A DNA stretch of 64,000 nt from Zelopaecilomyces penicillatus (Eukaryota > Ascomycota > Sordariomycetes > Hypocreales > Pseudodiploosporaceae), in NCBI GenBank assembly GCA_005765155.1, contig VCCP01000005.1:4712001-4776000 (forward strand), in the 5' to 3' direction. The stretch's first letter is position 1. Each line of letters begins with the position of its first letter. Made by a program: the position numbers and the translations under genes. Below, in pieces: positions 43,856 through 55,178 of this stretch. The notes under the pieces were generated by a model. It saw only the letters and a list, made by a program, of their open reading frames with translations, did no database searches and was not told the origin of the DNA.

Positions 43856-46768
43856 ATGATTCCGCAGCCAAACTTTGAAAACAGGAGGCTGCCCTTCTGC
43901 GGCTGCTTTGTCATCGTCAAGGACTCTCACAAATACCTCCCTCTCACTCGACTCGACGCACACACCTCCATCCTCTCCTCCACGTCACGGACAACCCTAA
44001 CCCAGACCTTTATCAACCCAAACAAAGACTCAGCCCTGAAGAAAGCCCGTTATGTGTTCCCCCTCTACGACGGTGTTTCCGTGGTTGCCTTTACCTGCAC
44101 TGTTGGCTCGCGCGTAATCAAGGGTGTGGTCAAGGAGCGCCAAGAGGCGAAGAATGCTTTCGACGACGCTGTGAATAGGGGCGAGACGGCTGGTTTGTTG
44201 GAAACATCCAAGGAGGCGTCGGATGTCTTTACGACAACAATTGGGAATGTTCCCGCTGGCGAAAAGATCAAGGTCGAAATCACTTATTTGGGAGAGCTCA
44301 AGCATGATGCCGAGGTAGATGGACTTCGCTTCACCATCCCCACCAGCATTGCTCCCCGGTACGGCGACCGTGGCATAGATACAGGAAGCCATATTCCTCA
44401 AGGAGAAACCGCCATTTCTCTCACAATCGACGCGGACATGACTGCCGGTTCCGCTATCAAGAGTATCCAGTCGCCGTCTCATCCCATCTCCGTCAACATT
44501 GGTACCACGTCCACCGCCAGCTCGGCCACCCCTTCCTTGGAGAGGGCTTCTGCCAGCTTATCCCTCGGTGCAACGTCATTGGATAAGGACTTTATTCTCC
44601 AGATTGTCGCGAATGGCATCGGAGACCCCGCTGCCATTCTCGAGACGCATCCCACCAAGCCTAACCAGCGTGCTTTGATGACAACGCTGGTGCCGCGCTT
44701 CAACTTGCCCGTTGAGAGGCCCGAGGTGGTATTTGTCTGTGACCGTAGTGGCAGCATGAGCCAAGGCAATAAAATCCCAAATATCATTGGAGCTCTGCAA
44801 ATCTTCCTCAAGTCACTCCCTGTTGGAATCAAGTTTAACATATGCAGCTTCGGCTCAAGGTTCTCATTCCTCTGGGAAAATTCACAGACTTACAATGAAG
44901 AGACTCTTAATGAGGCTATTGAGCATGTCAAAAGATTCGCAGCCGACTTCGGCGGCACTGAGATGTACCAGCCCATGCAGGAAACGTTCCAACGACGATA
45001 CAAAGACTCCAATCTTGAAGTGTTTCTTCTAACGGATGGTGAAATCTGGGACCAAGATAATCTATTCCAGCTAATCAATAGTGAGGTCTCCAAGACGGAG
45101 GGTTCTGTCCGTGTCTTCACACTGGGTGTTGGAGACGACGTGAGCCATGCTCTGATTGAGGGCGTGGCTCGCGCCGGTAATGGATTTTCCCAGACCGTTG
45201 CCGAGAATGAGAAGATGGACAAGAAGATTGTGCGAATGCTCAAGGGGGCTCTGACACCTCATGTTAGAGACTATAGCCTCGAGATCAAATACGAACAAGA
45301 AGAGCGCAGGATAGGAGGCAATGGGGGCGACGAGGATGATTTTGAGTTTGTGGAAAAGGTCATGGACTCGCTGACCATTGATGTCAAGGACCAACCACAA
45401 GAGCCCAAGAGTGAGGGACAAACCACAGCAGAGGCAAAGAAACCCATTTCGCTCTTTGACCCCAGCGTCAAGGATGAGGACTTGGAAATGCCAAGTGCAA
45501 CAGATCTGCCCAAAGTCGAGCTTCCCCCCATCGCAACCCCGCGCTATCTGCAGACACCCTTCGAAATCCCACCCCTGTTTTCCTTCAACCGCACTACCGT
45601 CTACGTTCTGCTTTCAGATTCCACCCCTGACCGGAAACCCAAGTCAGTTGTTCTAAAGGGAACTTCACGCCATGGGCCGTTGGAGCTAGAGATCCCAGTG
45701 ACCACGCTTGCAGATAGAGGCACCACTATCCACCAACTAGCTGCTCGGAAGGCAGTTGGTGAGTTGGAGGAAGGAAGAGGCTGGATAGTTCACGCAAAGG
45801 AAGTTGGTGGGCAACTCCTAAAGGACAAGTTTGCCAGCCGCTTCAGTGACATTGTGAAGCAGGAGGCCGTCAAGCTGGGTGTGGAATATCAGATCGGAGG
45901 CAAATGGTGCTCATTTGTGGCCGTTCAAGAGGGTAGTGGCGAATCGCTGAGCAAGGACGAAACAGAGGGAGGCCAACCTGATGATGTTGGGGACTTTGAG
46001 GTTGTTGAGGCATGCGATATAGCCCCTCCGCCAATGAACCCATTTGGCGGTCGAGCAGTGATGCGAACCGCGATGATGCGAGGAGGCGGTGGCCCTCCCC
46101 AGCACTCTATCATGTCTATGTCGTTAATGTCCGCACCCGCACCTCCCCCGCCAGCAGCACAGCCGATTGGAGGGTTTTCGCTTGCTTCTGCATCTGGAGG
46201 CCAGGATGGAAACCCGTTCGGCTCTAGTAGCCCAGCTGCGCCTATAAGCTTTGGTAGTCCAGCTACGACTATGGGTTTTGGAAGTGCAGTTGCATCTAGG
46301 AGCTTTAATGTTAACTCTCAACCTGAAGCAGTGGACTTGACCAAATATAGGATGCCCGGAAGCTCTACCACGTCTGGGTTCAAGGCGAAGAAGAAGAAGA
46401 GCGCCCCGAAAGCAAGCCATGAGTCGGCGGACATGTTGGATAAAGATGATGATGCTGGCTCAGACCAGCCCATTTCAGCTCTGGCATCGCTCCAAAACTT
46501 TGCCGGTAGCTGGCAGTGGACGCCACGATTGGAAAAAGTGATTGGTATTACCAAAGCAACGGCGTTGCGGCTCAACCTGCCTACCCAGTATGACAAGCAC
46601 GATGAGATCCTGGCGACTCTCTGCGCCGTGGTATTTCTGAAGAAGAAGCAAGCACAAGAAAAGGACACGTGGGAGTTGTTTGTAGAAAAGGCAGAGAGTT
46701 GGCTGGCTGATGCTACTGGGACTTCGCCTGAGAGTCTACAAAATCTTGTTGAGAAGGAGCTGTTTTGA
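43856..46768 (+). CDS. VIT and von Willebrand factor A domain protein
   Basis: A single exon of 970 residues. Residues about 20-150 form a VIT domain (ARYVFPLYDGVSVVAFTCTVGSRVIKGVVKERQEAK, GNVPAGEKIKVEITYLGEL). Residues about 285-460 form a vWA domain with the metal-ion site DRSGSMS (FVCDRSGSM) and LLTDGEIWD, both MIDAS elements. The C-terminal part is low-complexity (Gly/Ser/Pro, then KAKKKKSAPKAS), ending in a helical region (WTPRLEKVIGITKATALRL) that recurs in this architecture. VIT/vWA proteins occur widely in filamentous fungi; their biochemical role is mostly unknown, with adhesion or protein assembly as guesses. No signal peptide or membrane span, so an intracellular location is likely. 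Confidence 0.9.
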   Translation: MIPQPNFENRRLPFCGCFVIVKDSHKYLPLTRLDAHTSILSSTSRTTLTQTFINPNKDSALKKARYVFPLYDGVSVVAFTCTVGSRVIKGVVKERQEAKNAFDDAVNRGETAGLLETSKEASDVFTTTIGNVPAGEKIKVEITYLGELKHDAEVDGLRFTIPTSIAPRYGDRGIDTGSHIPQGETAISLTIDADMTAGSAIKSIQSPSHPISVNIGTTSTASSATPSLERASASLSLGATSLDKDFILQIVANGIGDPAAILETHPTKPNQRALMTTLVPRFNLPVERPEVVFVCDRSGSMSQGNKIPNIIGALQIFLKSLPVGIKFNICSFGSRFSFLWENSQTYNEETLNEAIEHVKRFAADFGGTEMYQPMQETFQRRYKDSNLEVFLLTDGEIWDQDNLFQLINSEVSKTEGSVRVFTLGVGDDVSHALIEGVARAGNGFSQTVAENEKMDKKIVRMLKGALTPHVRDYSLEIKYEQEERRIGGNGGDEDDFEFVEKVMDSLTIDVKDQPQEPKSEGQTTAEAKKPISLFDPSVKDEDLEMPSATDLPKVELPPIATPRYLQTPFEIPPLFSFNRTTVYVLLSDSTPDRKPKSVVLKGTSRHGPLELEIPVTTLADRGTTIHQLAARKAVGELEEGRGWIVHAKEVGGQLLKDKFASRFSDIVKQEAVKLGVEYQIGGKWCSFVAVQEGSGESLSKDETEGGQPDDVGDFEVVEACDIAPPPMNPFGGRAVMRTAMMRGGGGPPQHSIMSMSLMSAPAPPPPAAQPIGGFSLASASGGQDGNPFGSSSPAAPISFGSPATTMGFGSAVASRSFNVNSQPEAVDLTKYRMPGSSTTSGFKAKKKKSAPKASHESADMLDKDDDAGSDQPISALASLQNFAGSWQWTPRLEKVIGITKATALRLNLPTQYDKHDEILATLCAVVFLKKKQAQEKDTWELFVEKAESWLADATGTSPESLQNLVEKELF

Positions 46769-47736
46769 TGGTTACGTGGGGATTGAGATTACAATTCTTT
46801 GGTTTGTCAAAACGGCCTTTTTGAGTGGAATATCTTGTACATAATTAACGAATGATGAATATCTATCTCTCACAATGGCACTGAATATGTAACCATCCAG
46901 TGAATAAAGATGCAGTGAAGAACAACTCGGTACTTTACCTTAGAGACTTTATCACGCAACCGAGTCTTTCTGACTTTTTAGACTTTGATTTCAAACCGAA
47001 ACCACTTAAGTTCCACCCCCCATACCTGGAAATTGTGTTTAACAATCATGACAACTGTAGACCATAGATGTTGATGTTACGTTACAACTGTACCGGACAT
47101 TTTAATTTCATTTGCCGCAAAAAAAAAGTTGGCAGGAAATCAGGCAGAGAGAGGTATTTGCGTGTGTTTTCTTGAGCGAATTATGCATACAAAATCTCGT
47201 ACAAGTGGAGATTTTTTTTTTAAAAAAAAAACTCAAAAAACTCCATATTTATGTGAATGGATGTAAGGGGAAAGGACGGATGAAGTAAAGATCAGCGCGA
47301 GAGTTTGTTATGCAGGCCAGTTCTTTCATGCATTGATGCTTAATCTTCTTTCTTCTTCTTTTTTTTTTAAACGAGATACAGACATTGTAGTAATATTGTC
47401 TGCGTTTGTTCACAGTGGGTCATCCTCGTATTATACTCATTTGTGTAGGTGAAGATGTTTAACATCATCGTCATAGGATTGGAGGAACTGGAGAACTAGG
47501 ATATAGAGTGGTCTATAACATCTGCTTTTATGTTGGATTTGATAATATTGATAATATTGTGTACGTCTGTGAGATGTTTAGAACACGGGAAGTGGTTTGA
47601 TTTTTATTGATTTTTATTTTTATTATAATAATAAATGATATACAGCAGGTATACAAGCGAGAAACATAAAGTCGCTTCAATGCAATCAACACACTTTTGT
47701 CAGCATCAACAACATGTCTACTAGCAGGACCACTTT
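46769..47736. other. Convergent intergenic region
   Basis: About 970 bases between the convergent VIT/vWA and alpha-amylase genes. It is very AT-rich with A and T homopolymer runs (for example at 47211-47231 and 47360). No gene seen. Confidence 0.55.
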
Positions 47737-49284
47737 CTAAAGAAAGTACGATGACGTAGACATCAGCACAACAGGCTCGCCGTTGGTGACCCTGACGCAA
47801 ATACGGCCGCTTCCATCTGAACTGAACGTTCCGCTGCCAAAAGTATTCTTCCATGAGCTGTTGGGCTTCTTCGTGTTGAAGCAGTGCTCGCTGGAGCTTC
47901 CCTTGCCGCTGTTTGTTGTCAAGACGATGAGCTTGCCACCAGCACGGCTCCAAGCGTACGCAGTAGGCGCGACGTAGAGATGATCGTGATCGTTACCAGC
48001 AAGGCCACCAGCTGCCTTTCGTGCAGCAGAGAGGCGAGAGATGGACTTGTACATGTCGCTGTTGGTGTTGAAGCCGCTGCGCCACAAGTCCTCGCGGTTG
48101 GCTGGGTCGGCACCGCCGCCGTAGGCCTGCTCGCTGCCGTAGTAGACAATGGGGATACCGCGGGCGAGAATCACATAGGCGAGGGCGTTTTTGAACAGTG
48201 AAATGTCGTTCTTCTGGTTGAGCCAGCGGGGGTTGTCGTGGTTGTCGAGGAATGTGCCCAGGGCGGTGGGGTCGGGGAAAATGGAGCCGACTTTGTTGTG
48301 CATGTCGACGAGATCCTGAGAGGAGCCCTTTTGCATGTAGAACCGGTTCATCGGGTAGTAGACGGCGTAGTTGAGGAGGCCGGGCATGACCTTGGAGTAG
48401 GACTGGAGGTACTCCGGGTTGCCCTCAAACACCTCGCCGATGGCGTAGACATTGGCTGCTGCCACGAAACCAGGCCAGAAGTCCTTCTCAACGTGCTTGA
48501 CGGTGTCGATGCGCACGCCGTCGAATTGGTACTCCTTTACCAACCAGCTGATCCAGTCGCGGTACATCTTGCGAATTTCCGTGTCCTGAGTTTTCACATC
48601 TGGAAGGTTGGCAATCTCGCAGTTCTCAATGCTGGTTTGAGACGAGTAGTCAATGTCGCATGACTTATGGTATGAGCTTGCCTTGTTCAACGGCGCAGGC
48701 TTGTAGTCGGCAACGTTGGCTTTGCCCATGTGGTTGGCCACGACGTCGACCATCATATAAATGCCCTGTTCAAAGTAGTAACAATCAGCCTGTCGCTCCT
48801 TGTAGGTATCCGTCTTTCGGAGGATATTATGTTATTTCTTACCTTTGCATGGGCCGCCTTGACCAGATTCTTCAGGTCGTTGGCACTACCGTAGCGGGAG
48901 TTGACGGAGTAAAGATCCAGCGCCCAGTAACCATGATAGCCGCCACCAGTGTCTATTCTCTGTCAGTTGTTGTTGCTTTTGTTGCGTACCCAACGGCCAC
49001 GGATTGCTTGCTTGATACTCACTCTCTACGACTGGAGTGATCCAGATGGCATCAAAGCCCATGCCCTTGATGTAGTCGAGCTTGGACTCGAGGCCCTTGA
49101 AGGTGCCACCACAGTAATCACCCAGATTTCCACAAGAGCCGCCGCCATTGTCGCTACCGCTGCGGGCGATGCGGTCTGTGAGGGCGAAGTAGATGTTGCG
49201 AGATTTCCACGCGTTGGTGTCGGCAGCAATGACGCCAGCAGAGAGCTGCAGAAACAGCGACACGATACCCGTTGAAAACTTCAT
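47737..49284 (-). CDS. Secreted alpha-amylase (GH13)
   Basis: Three exons (49284-49023, 48952-48843, 48765-47737), in phase, 466 residues. A signal peptide (MKFSTGIVSLFLQLSAGVIAA) is followed by NIYFALTDRIAR and the GH13 conserved regions: DVVANHMG, GVRIDTVKH (catalytic Asp, about residue 210), AIGEVFEG (Glu, about 234) and FLDNHDN (transition-state Asp). Size and order match TAKA-type fungal alpha-amylase, without a C-terminal CBM20 starch-binding domain. It hydrolyses alpha-1,4 bonds in starch outside the cell. Small Trp/Gly-rich differences near the N-terminus (SGSDNGGGSCGN) are normal in the family. No AmyR-like gene is next to it; the Zn2Cys6 gene at 61-63 kb is too far to claim a link. 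Confidence 0.93.
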
Positions 49285-51248
49285 GCTGGGCAAGATGCAG
49301 AGTTGGCTGGAAGGGAAATCGTGAATGAAGGTGACTTTTGTTTGGCAGAGGGCCTGTGACGCGCAACTGTACAACTTGAGTGATGAACTTCTAAGACAAC
49401 GGTTGGCTGGCCGTGATATATATATATTAATAAATAAAGTAAATAGACACATAGAGACGTACCTACCTCACGTTACGCCGGTCTCAGTGACCTACTACCT
49501 CGGGCTAGTCGGGTCAAGTGGATCAGCCGGTCTGAGCGGCGGCGGCAGAGCCCGGTGATGGTCCGTCATGATGCGCAGGCTGGCCTGAGTCAACTGTGCC
49601 TGCGTTTGCCTTGCGTTGCCTTGCGTTGCGTTGGGTGAGCCCCCAGGAAGTACAGGAAATACGGTGAATGCCCCGGCGGAAGCATGAACGAGAAGCCGAT
49701 CTCTCTCCACAATCAGCTCAAGGCACTTCGAAACGGCGCCCATCGGCATGTCGCTGCCCTTTACCTGGCGAACAACCTCTTCCAACGAAGAGCCCTTTCC
49801 CCGCAAAAGCACCATCTAATTCTAACCTAGCTTGCCCGGCATCCCGACGAAGGGCCGAATCCGTGTCTATGCCGGGCCGACGAGAAGGATTGCTTTAGCT
49901 GTTGGAAGTGATGGTCGGTCTGGTAAATAAGTCGGCAAAAAAATGAATGACGAAAACACCTTTTTTTTCTAGATCACATGCCCACGTGGAGCCAAAACCC
50001 TCCCGCGAGACCCGCTTCGCTTCCTGCCAATGCTACTCATTATTCCCATATGCCCAGAGTAAGTGTTTAAATCCTTCCGTCTCGGTCGCGTAGAAAAAGC
50101 CGGGACTGACTTGTGGGGGGGGGGGATGCATCGGCGGCGGCAGCCCAAAAAGAATCCTCGGGCGGTCTGGAGTATGGAGAGATCGCGGGGAAAGTTTCCT
50201 GGGGTGTTCCTGGGGTGTTCCTTTTTCACTCTGGAACAAAGCAGCCACTGCGACCGTAAGCCTGAGCACGCACACTGACGCAGATCCTTTTTGGCAAATG
50301 CGTTGGACTCCGTGGTTACAACCCTTTCGAGACAATTTTGGCTGACGGCTTTGATGGCTGACACCCTGTAAGCTTGAGTTGGAATGTTCCCTGACCAGTT
50401 GGTTGAATTTGGATATCAGAAGAAAAAAAATAGAAAAAAATAAACGGAATTGAAATGAGCATAACGCCGAAGAAAATGCAACCACCCCGTGCTACAAGTC
50501 CATTGACCGCGATGATTTTCCAATGCATCCATATGTGTCTCTGTATTCCAATTCAATCAACTACCAGAGAGCGTATGCAATTGCTGCAAAAATCTAAAAG
50601 AAACGCGCCGTTTCATGCCATGTGAATCAACGTCGCTGCATGCCCCAAACAACAATTCCGTTGCTGACATTGTCGGTCATCCCGCTGACTGGTGAATCCA
50701 GCCGTGGTCATAATACAGCCGTGGTCATAATACAGCCGTGGTCATAATACTGGTCTGCTCATTTCAGACACCGAGACATTGCCCATAATCTTACTGCTGC
50801 AATTCAGCCTCCCACCGGAAACCCCGTGAATCCTGTGCGGCCAAAGGGTAGGAGCGACGATGAGACGGCGCCATCCACCACCCCGCATTCGTGCCCGAGA
50901 CATCCATAGTAAGGTTCGCTGGGGTGGATAGGATCTCCCCCTCGAGCTCGAGGGTGAAGCTAATCACACAAATGCCGTGAAATGATGCCGTGAAATAATC
51001 CCCTGCAAGTCGTTCTAGTCTATTAATATCCCATTCTCGGTAGCTGCCCTTGTTCAGACCATTATGTAAATGGCAACGTGAACGTACATAGTAAATCTGA
51101 TCACATCACATCAAGTCATCCCATGTGAGTAGTTAACGATTATTTCCTTATTATTTCCTTGAAATCGGTCGTGGGAATATGCCAAGACATTAGGAATGTG
51201 ATAATTCTGCCCATTAGTAAAATGGCCTGAGTAACGCCTCTAGTAGCT
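49285..51248. other. Intergenic upstream of the amylase gene and downstream of the histidine kinase
   Basis: About 2 kb without a recognisable gene. The left end holds the amylase promoter. A 17-bp unit repeated three times lies at 50699-50749. Poly-G of about 10 lies near 50115. Confidence 0.5.
50699..50749. repeat. Tandem repeat, 17-bp unit x3
   Basis: Three perfect copies of CAGCCGTGGTCATAATA placed head to tail, followed by C. The unit is not seen elsewhere in the window by eye. Confidence 0.92.
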
Positions 51249-54200
51249 TTACTCGGCGCTTGATAGGCCTCTCGACTTGAGAATGAGTTCTAATTCCTTC
51301 AGTCTAAGGGGTTTAGTCAGGTAAAGGTCGGCACCTTCAACGTGAGCTTTTTGCTGGGCGCTGAGTGCGAAGATGACCGAGGGCTCGACATGGTTCTCGC
51401 GCTCATAGTTTCTAATGCGCCGTGTGGCTTCAAATCCATCCATAATCGGCATCGATATGTCCATAAAGACATACTTGCACCGGCTTGGGTCTCTCATGTA
51501 TGACTCCACTGCTTCTGCGCCGTTCCTTGCTGTGTGGTAAGAACGACCAAGTTTCTTCATAAAGACGCACAGAATCTTCAGGTTAATATCATTGTCTTCA
51601 ACCAACAGGATTTCAGGCGGCACATCAGGACTGGGGCACAAAGATTCCTGCAGAGATGCAGCAGCGCGATGGTGTGCAATCCCAGACCCAGCAGTAGCGT
51701 TGATATGTTCAGGCAGTTCTCTCAGGCTAGGCATGATGCCGACAAGATCCTGTTTGGGTTTTATGTCCGATATTTGCGGAGCTTGAAAATCTTTCCATCG
51801 TTTCAATGCATGTGCAAAGGCCTTGGCCAGCTTTCGCGGCCCGATTCTGCTTCAACTGTTAGCCGTCCATTGAGCTATGGAAATGTAAATAATAAAATAG
51901 GGGGGGTTGGGAGACTTGCGGTTGCGAAACAAATTCAAACACCCCACGCTGGTTGATGGCATCACAATGAACAGCATTCTCATATGCCACCAAGGCATTT
52001 GTGCAGATTACGACACCAGGTGCTCCAATAACCTTATCTGCTTGCTGTGACGCCTTGAACACGGCATCTTCTGTCCATAGTATCAGATCGGGTGGCGTGG
52101 ACTGATTGGGCGATTCAACGTCCACCACTATCTCCATGAGTAGCCAATCAAGACATATACGTTCCAGGAACAATTTGCGCTTGAGTTGCGTACCATCCAG
52201 CGTTGGTCGCTCTTCAGTAGTCAAGTCATCGCCGAAGCCAATTAGGCGCACGCTTAGATTTCTCAGGCCCTTGACATGTTGCTGAAAGTCACTGTCAGCC
52301 TCTGATGCTACTTGGCGAGCATCGTCGAGAGACGAGGGCGGTGGTGGTTGGGTCAGCGGTAGCGATACAAGCACCGTTGTCCCCACGTTCACACAACTGT
52401 CTACAGAAACATGTCCTCGGAGTTGGGACGTTATTTGTTTGACAAAACTTAAACCAAGTCCTGTCCCTGGAGCAAGATGATCTTCTTGAGAAAATGGCTT
52501 ATACAGTTCATTGCGAAGGTAATCTTCGCTCATGCCTTTTCCAGTATCAGATACCTTAATCTTGACAACAGTTTCTGCAACAGAAGAGGCAGATTTTGAC
52601 TGCACTTGCTTCAGTGATACTAAAATCACGCCGCTGGGGGTATACTTCAAGGCGTTTCCGAAGAGGTTCATGACAATTCGGCGAATTGCACCTGGCTGAG
52701 TGTAGAACATCCAGGGGCAATTGCTGTCCATCTCCAATAAAACGGATACCTCTCCGAACGTCAACCGTACGTCACCCTTTTCCGTCAAACTAGGCCCAAG
52801 TTCTTCCATTGCTTGCATCGAATCAAGCCGGCGAATTGCAGTCATATCGGAATCGGACGTTGGACGTCGCTTCGTTAATTGTTTGACAGACATGTGTTGG
52901 AAATTGAAACCAGCGTAAACACCATCAATCACCTCTTCAACTAGGCTATCAAGTTGGGTGTATTTGTAGAGGCTCATCAGACCAGCTTCGACAGATTTAC
53001 TCCGACCCACCTGCCGCAGCCCTCGTGGCTCCGTTTCTTGCTTATCCATTTTTTTCGCCTGAAAGAACTTGTTGACTTTAGAGTAGTCAAGCAGGTGGTC
53101 AACTGTGTCTGCAAGGGTACGGCAGCATGTTTCAATAGTGTGTGCCATGTTATCCTGGAAAACCGTCAACTCCGTATCACGAAGCAGTTCTATGCCGAGA
53201 ACAGCACCGTGTAAAGGTGAACGAAGTTCGTGAGATAGTGAGCTCAAGGCATCCGATTTCGCCTTGTTTGCAATCAGAGTCCTCAGACGAAGTGTCTCTG
53301 TAATCGCCAGAATTCCAAATGCTCTCAAGTAGTTAAGCTCGCCCTCTACAGTGAATACGCGGGTGGGGTTAAGGGTGTAGACAAAAGCTCCAGAACACCA
53401 GCGCTGCTTTCTCGGGTCCCAAACGGGTGCAAACGCGATGCTTCTGGCGCCAGGAAACATTCGCAATATGGTGTGCCCCTCATTTTGGCGCGCCCATGGT
53501 TTGCTACATCGTCTCGACGGATTTAGGCTCCGTCGATGTGTCTCCGAGTGATAGTGACGGTGCGATAAGTTTCCTGGTGGCCCTTGCTCTGCACTGCACG
53601 AGTCTTCTTCTGAAAGATCATTCGATTGCAATTCTCCATCAGCATCAAAATTGAAAATGCGCCCTTTCGGATATCGTTGCAGGAGTTTTGCAAGAAACTT
53701 CTGTGCCATGGGTATTTGTGGAGGTGGGCTCTCAGCCGACTCAAGGCTAGGACTTTCTGAGGTAGAGAAGCCGAGAATTGGGCAGGGGGCCCAAGCAGGC
53801 TCATCAGAAGATAACTGATCATCGTCACTACTGCTGCTGGTGTCATCGCCGCCGTTACAATGATTATTATCACCGATGCTTCCGTTACTTTGGCCAGAGG
53901 GTGTGCGGTTACGAGCCTCGTCTACCTTAGTTTCACGAGAATGCGTATGGGTAGGAAATGCAAAAAACCGTCCAAGATTCGCATCTAGAAAGACGCAGCC
54001 ATCTGTTTGCACTGCCTCCCGAACAATATTCGCGGCTTCAGAAAAGGTCTCAACTTTAGGGTTGGGGCCGGGTTGAAAATCTTCGGCCCATTTTAGACCC
54101 CCAGGATCCGTGGAAGGGTCATTTGCGTGTGTATTTCGAGTGTTGAAAGGTTTGGGCTGGCGTTCTGGATTTTCTTCATTCCCTGTATCAAACACGGTAT

Positions 54201-55178
54201 CCGGTCCAGTAGGTTGCTCTGATCCCAGCGACTTGGGCTCCAAAATACCACCATCAACTAACTCTGTTTGGGCTGTCTGCAGCTGAGGGGATCCATTGTC
54301 CACTGCGGGCACTTTCTTCGGACTTTCTGACAGAGCAGCTTTGGCTGGACCCGAGTGCCAGGATGACAGTGTGGATTTCCCCTCGATAAACAAACCAAGT
54401 CCTCTGATCATGCGCTCACTTCGTCTGTAAGCGCTCTTAGATTGGTTAGCTTCAAGGTGCTCCATGATGGCCACAGACAAGGTGCGCATCAAGCTGGAAT
54501 ACTGTTCATTCCATTCACTCCGGGGCTCTGGGCTTGTAACGCATAAAACACCAATATTAATGCCTCTACCAGATCGTATAGGAACAGCGGCATAGAATCG
54601 GGATGGATTTCCCGGTTGGCAGTAAGGCTTCATAAAGAAGCGATCATCTGCTTGCAGATCTGGCACGACTAGAACCGGAAGCTGATTCAAGGAAACATTG
54701 CCATGCTCGAACTGGGATGGATCTTGGGCAAGGAGGGTGTATTCGCAGATGCTATGGGCACGAGGAATTGCTGTGCCACACATCCAGAGACCCTGCCCAC
54801 CCCCATTATGAACATGATCAAAACCTAACGGAATGGTCTGTGTAGCCTCGGCAATGAAGTGCTGGTACCCCTGATCAAACAGCGAAACCAGACATCGAGC
54901 CGCCCCTGTCTGGCAGACGGCCAATTGGGCAAGAGCAGTCAGGACGATATCATCAGAGGTAGCCAACTCGCAGCACGGGATAGCAACACCGTCATTATTC
55001 ACCTTCGAGGTGGTGAGCAGAGATGAGTTGTACCTGCGCACAGTTTAGTGTTAACCAGCAAAGTATAGATCACGCCCATATATATGTTGGTTTCCTACTT
55101 GAATGTTTCGCGTTCGCGTGCTGACTCAGACACGGCTTTTGGCTGTGGGGGGCGAGCATCAAGCATCGGGGTTTGCAT
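51249..55178 (-). CDS. Hybrid histidine kinase with GAF-like sensor region
   Basis: Three exons (55178-55099, 55033-51920, 51846-51249), in phase, 1,263 residues. The first exon encodes MQTPMLDARPPQPK...ARERETF, the usual start of this class; the frame at 55041 begins with GTG, so the upstream ATG was taken. Residues about 45-235 are GAF-like. The H box is SSLSHELRSPLHG (His about 627), followed by ATPase boxes N (IVMNLFGNALKYTP), G1 (DTGKGMSE) and G2 (PGTGLGLSFVKQI). The receiver is in the last exon: ILLVEDNDINLKIL, VFMDISMPIMDG (Asp about 1,190), and YLTKPLRLKEL. Such proteins start phosphorelays through Ypd1-type carriers to response regulators, in stress or development. The last intron has a GC donor (CAACC|GCAAGT) and rejoins as SQP-IGPRKLAKA, a family motif. 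The ligand sensed is unknown. Confidence 0.93.

Noticed and set aside
55019..55041. GTG as start of the histidine kinase
   Set aside because: A spliced upstream exon with ATG at 55178 gives a normal family N-terminus and ordinary splice sites.
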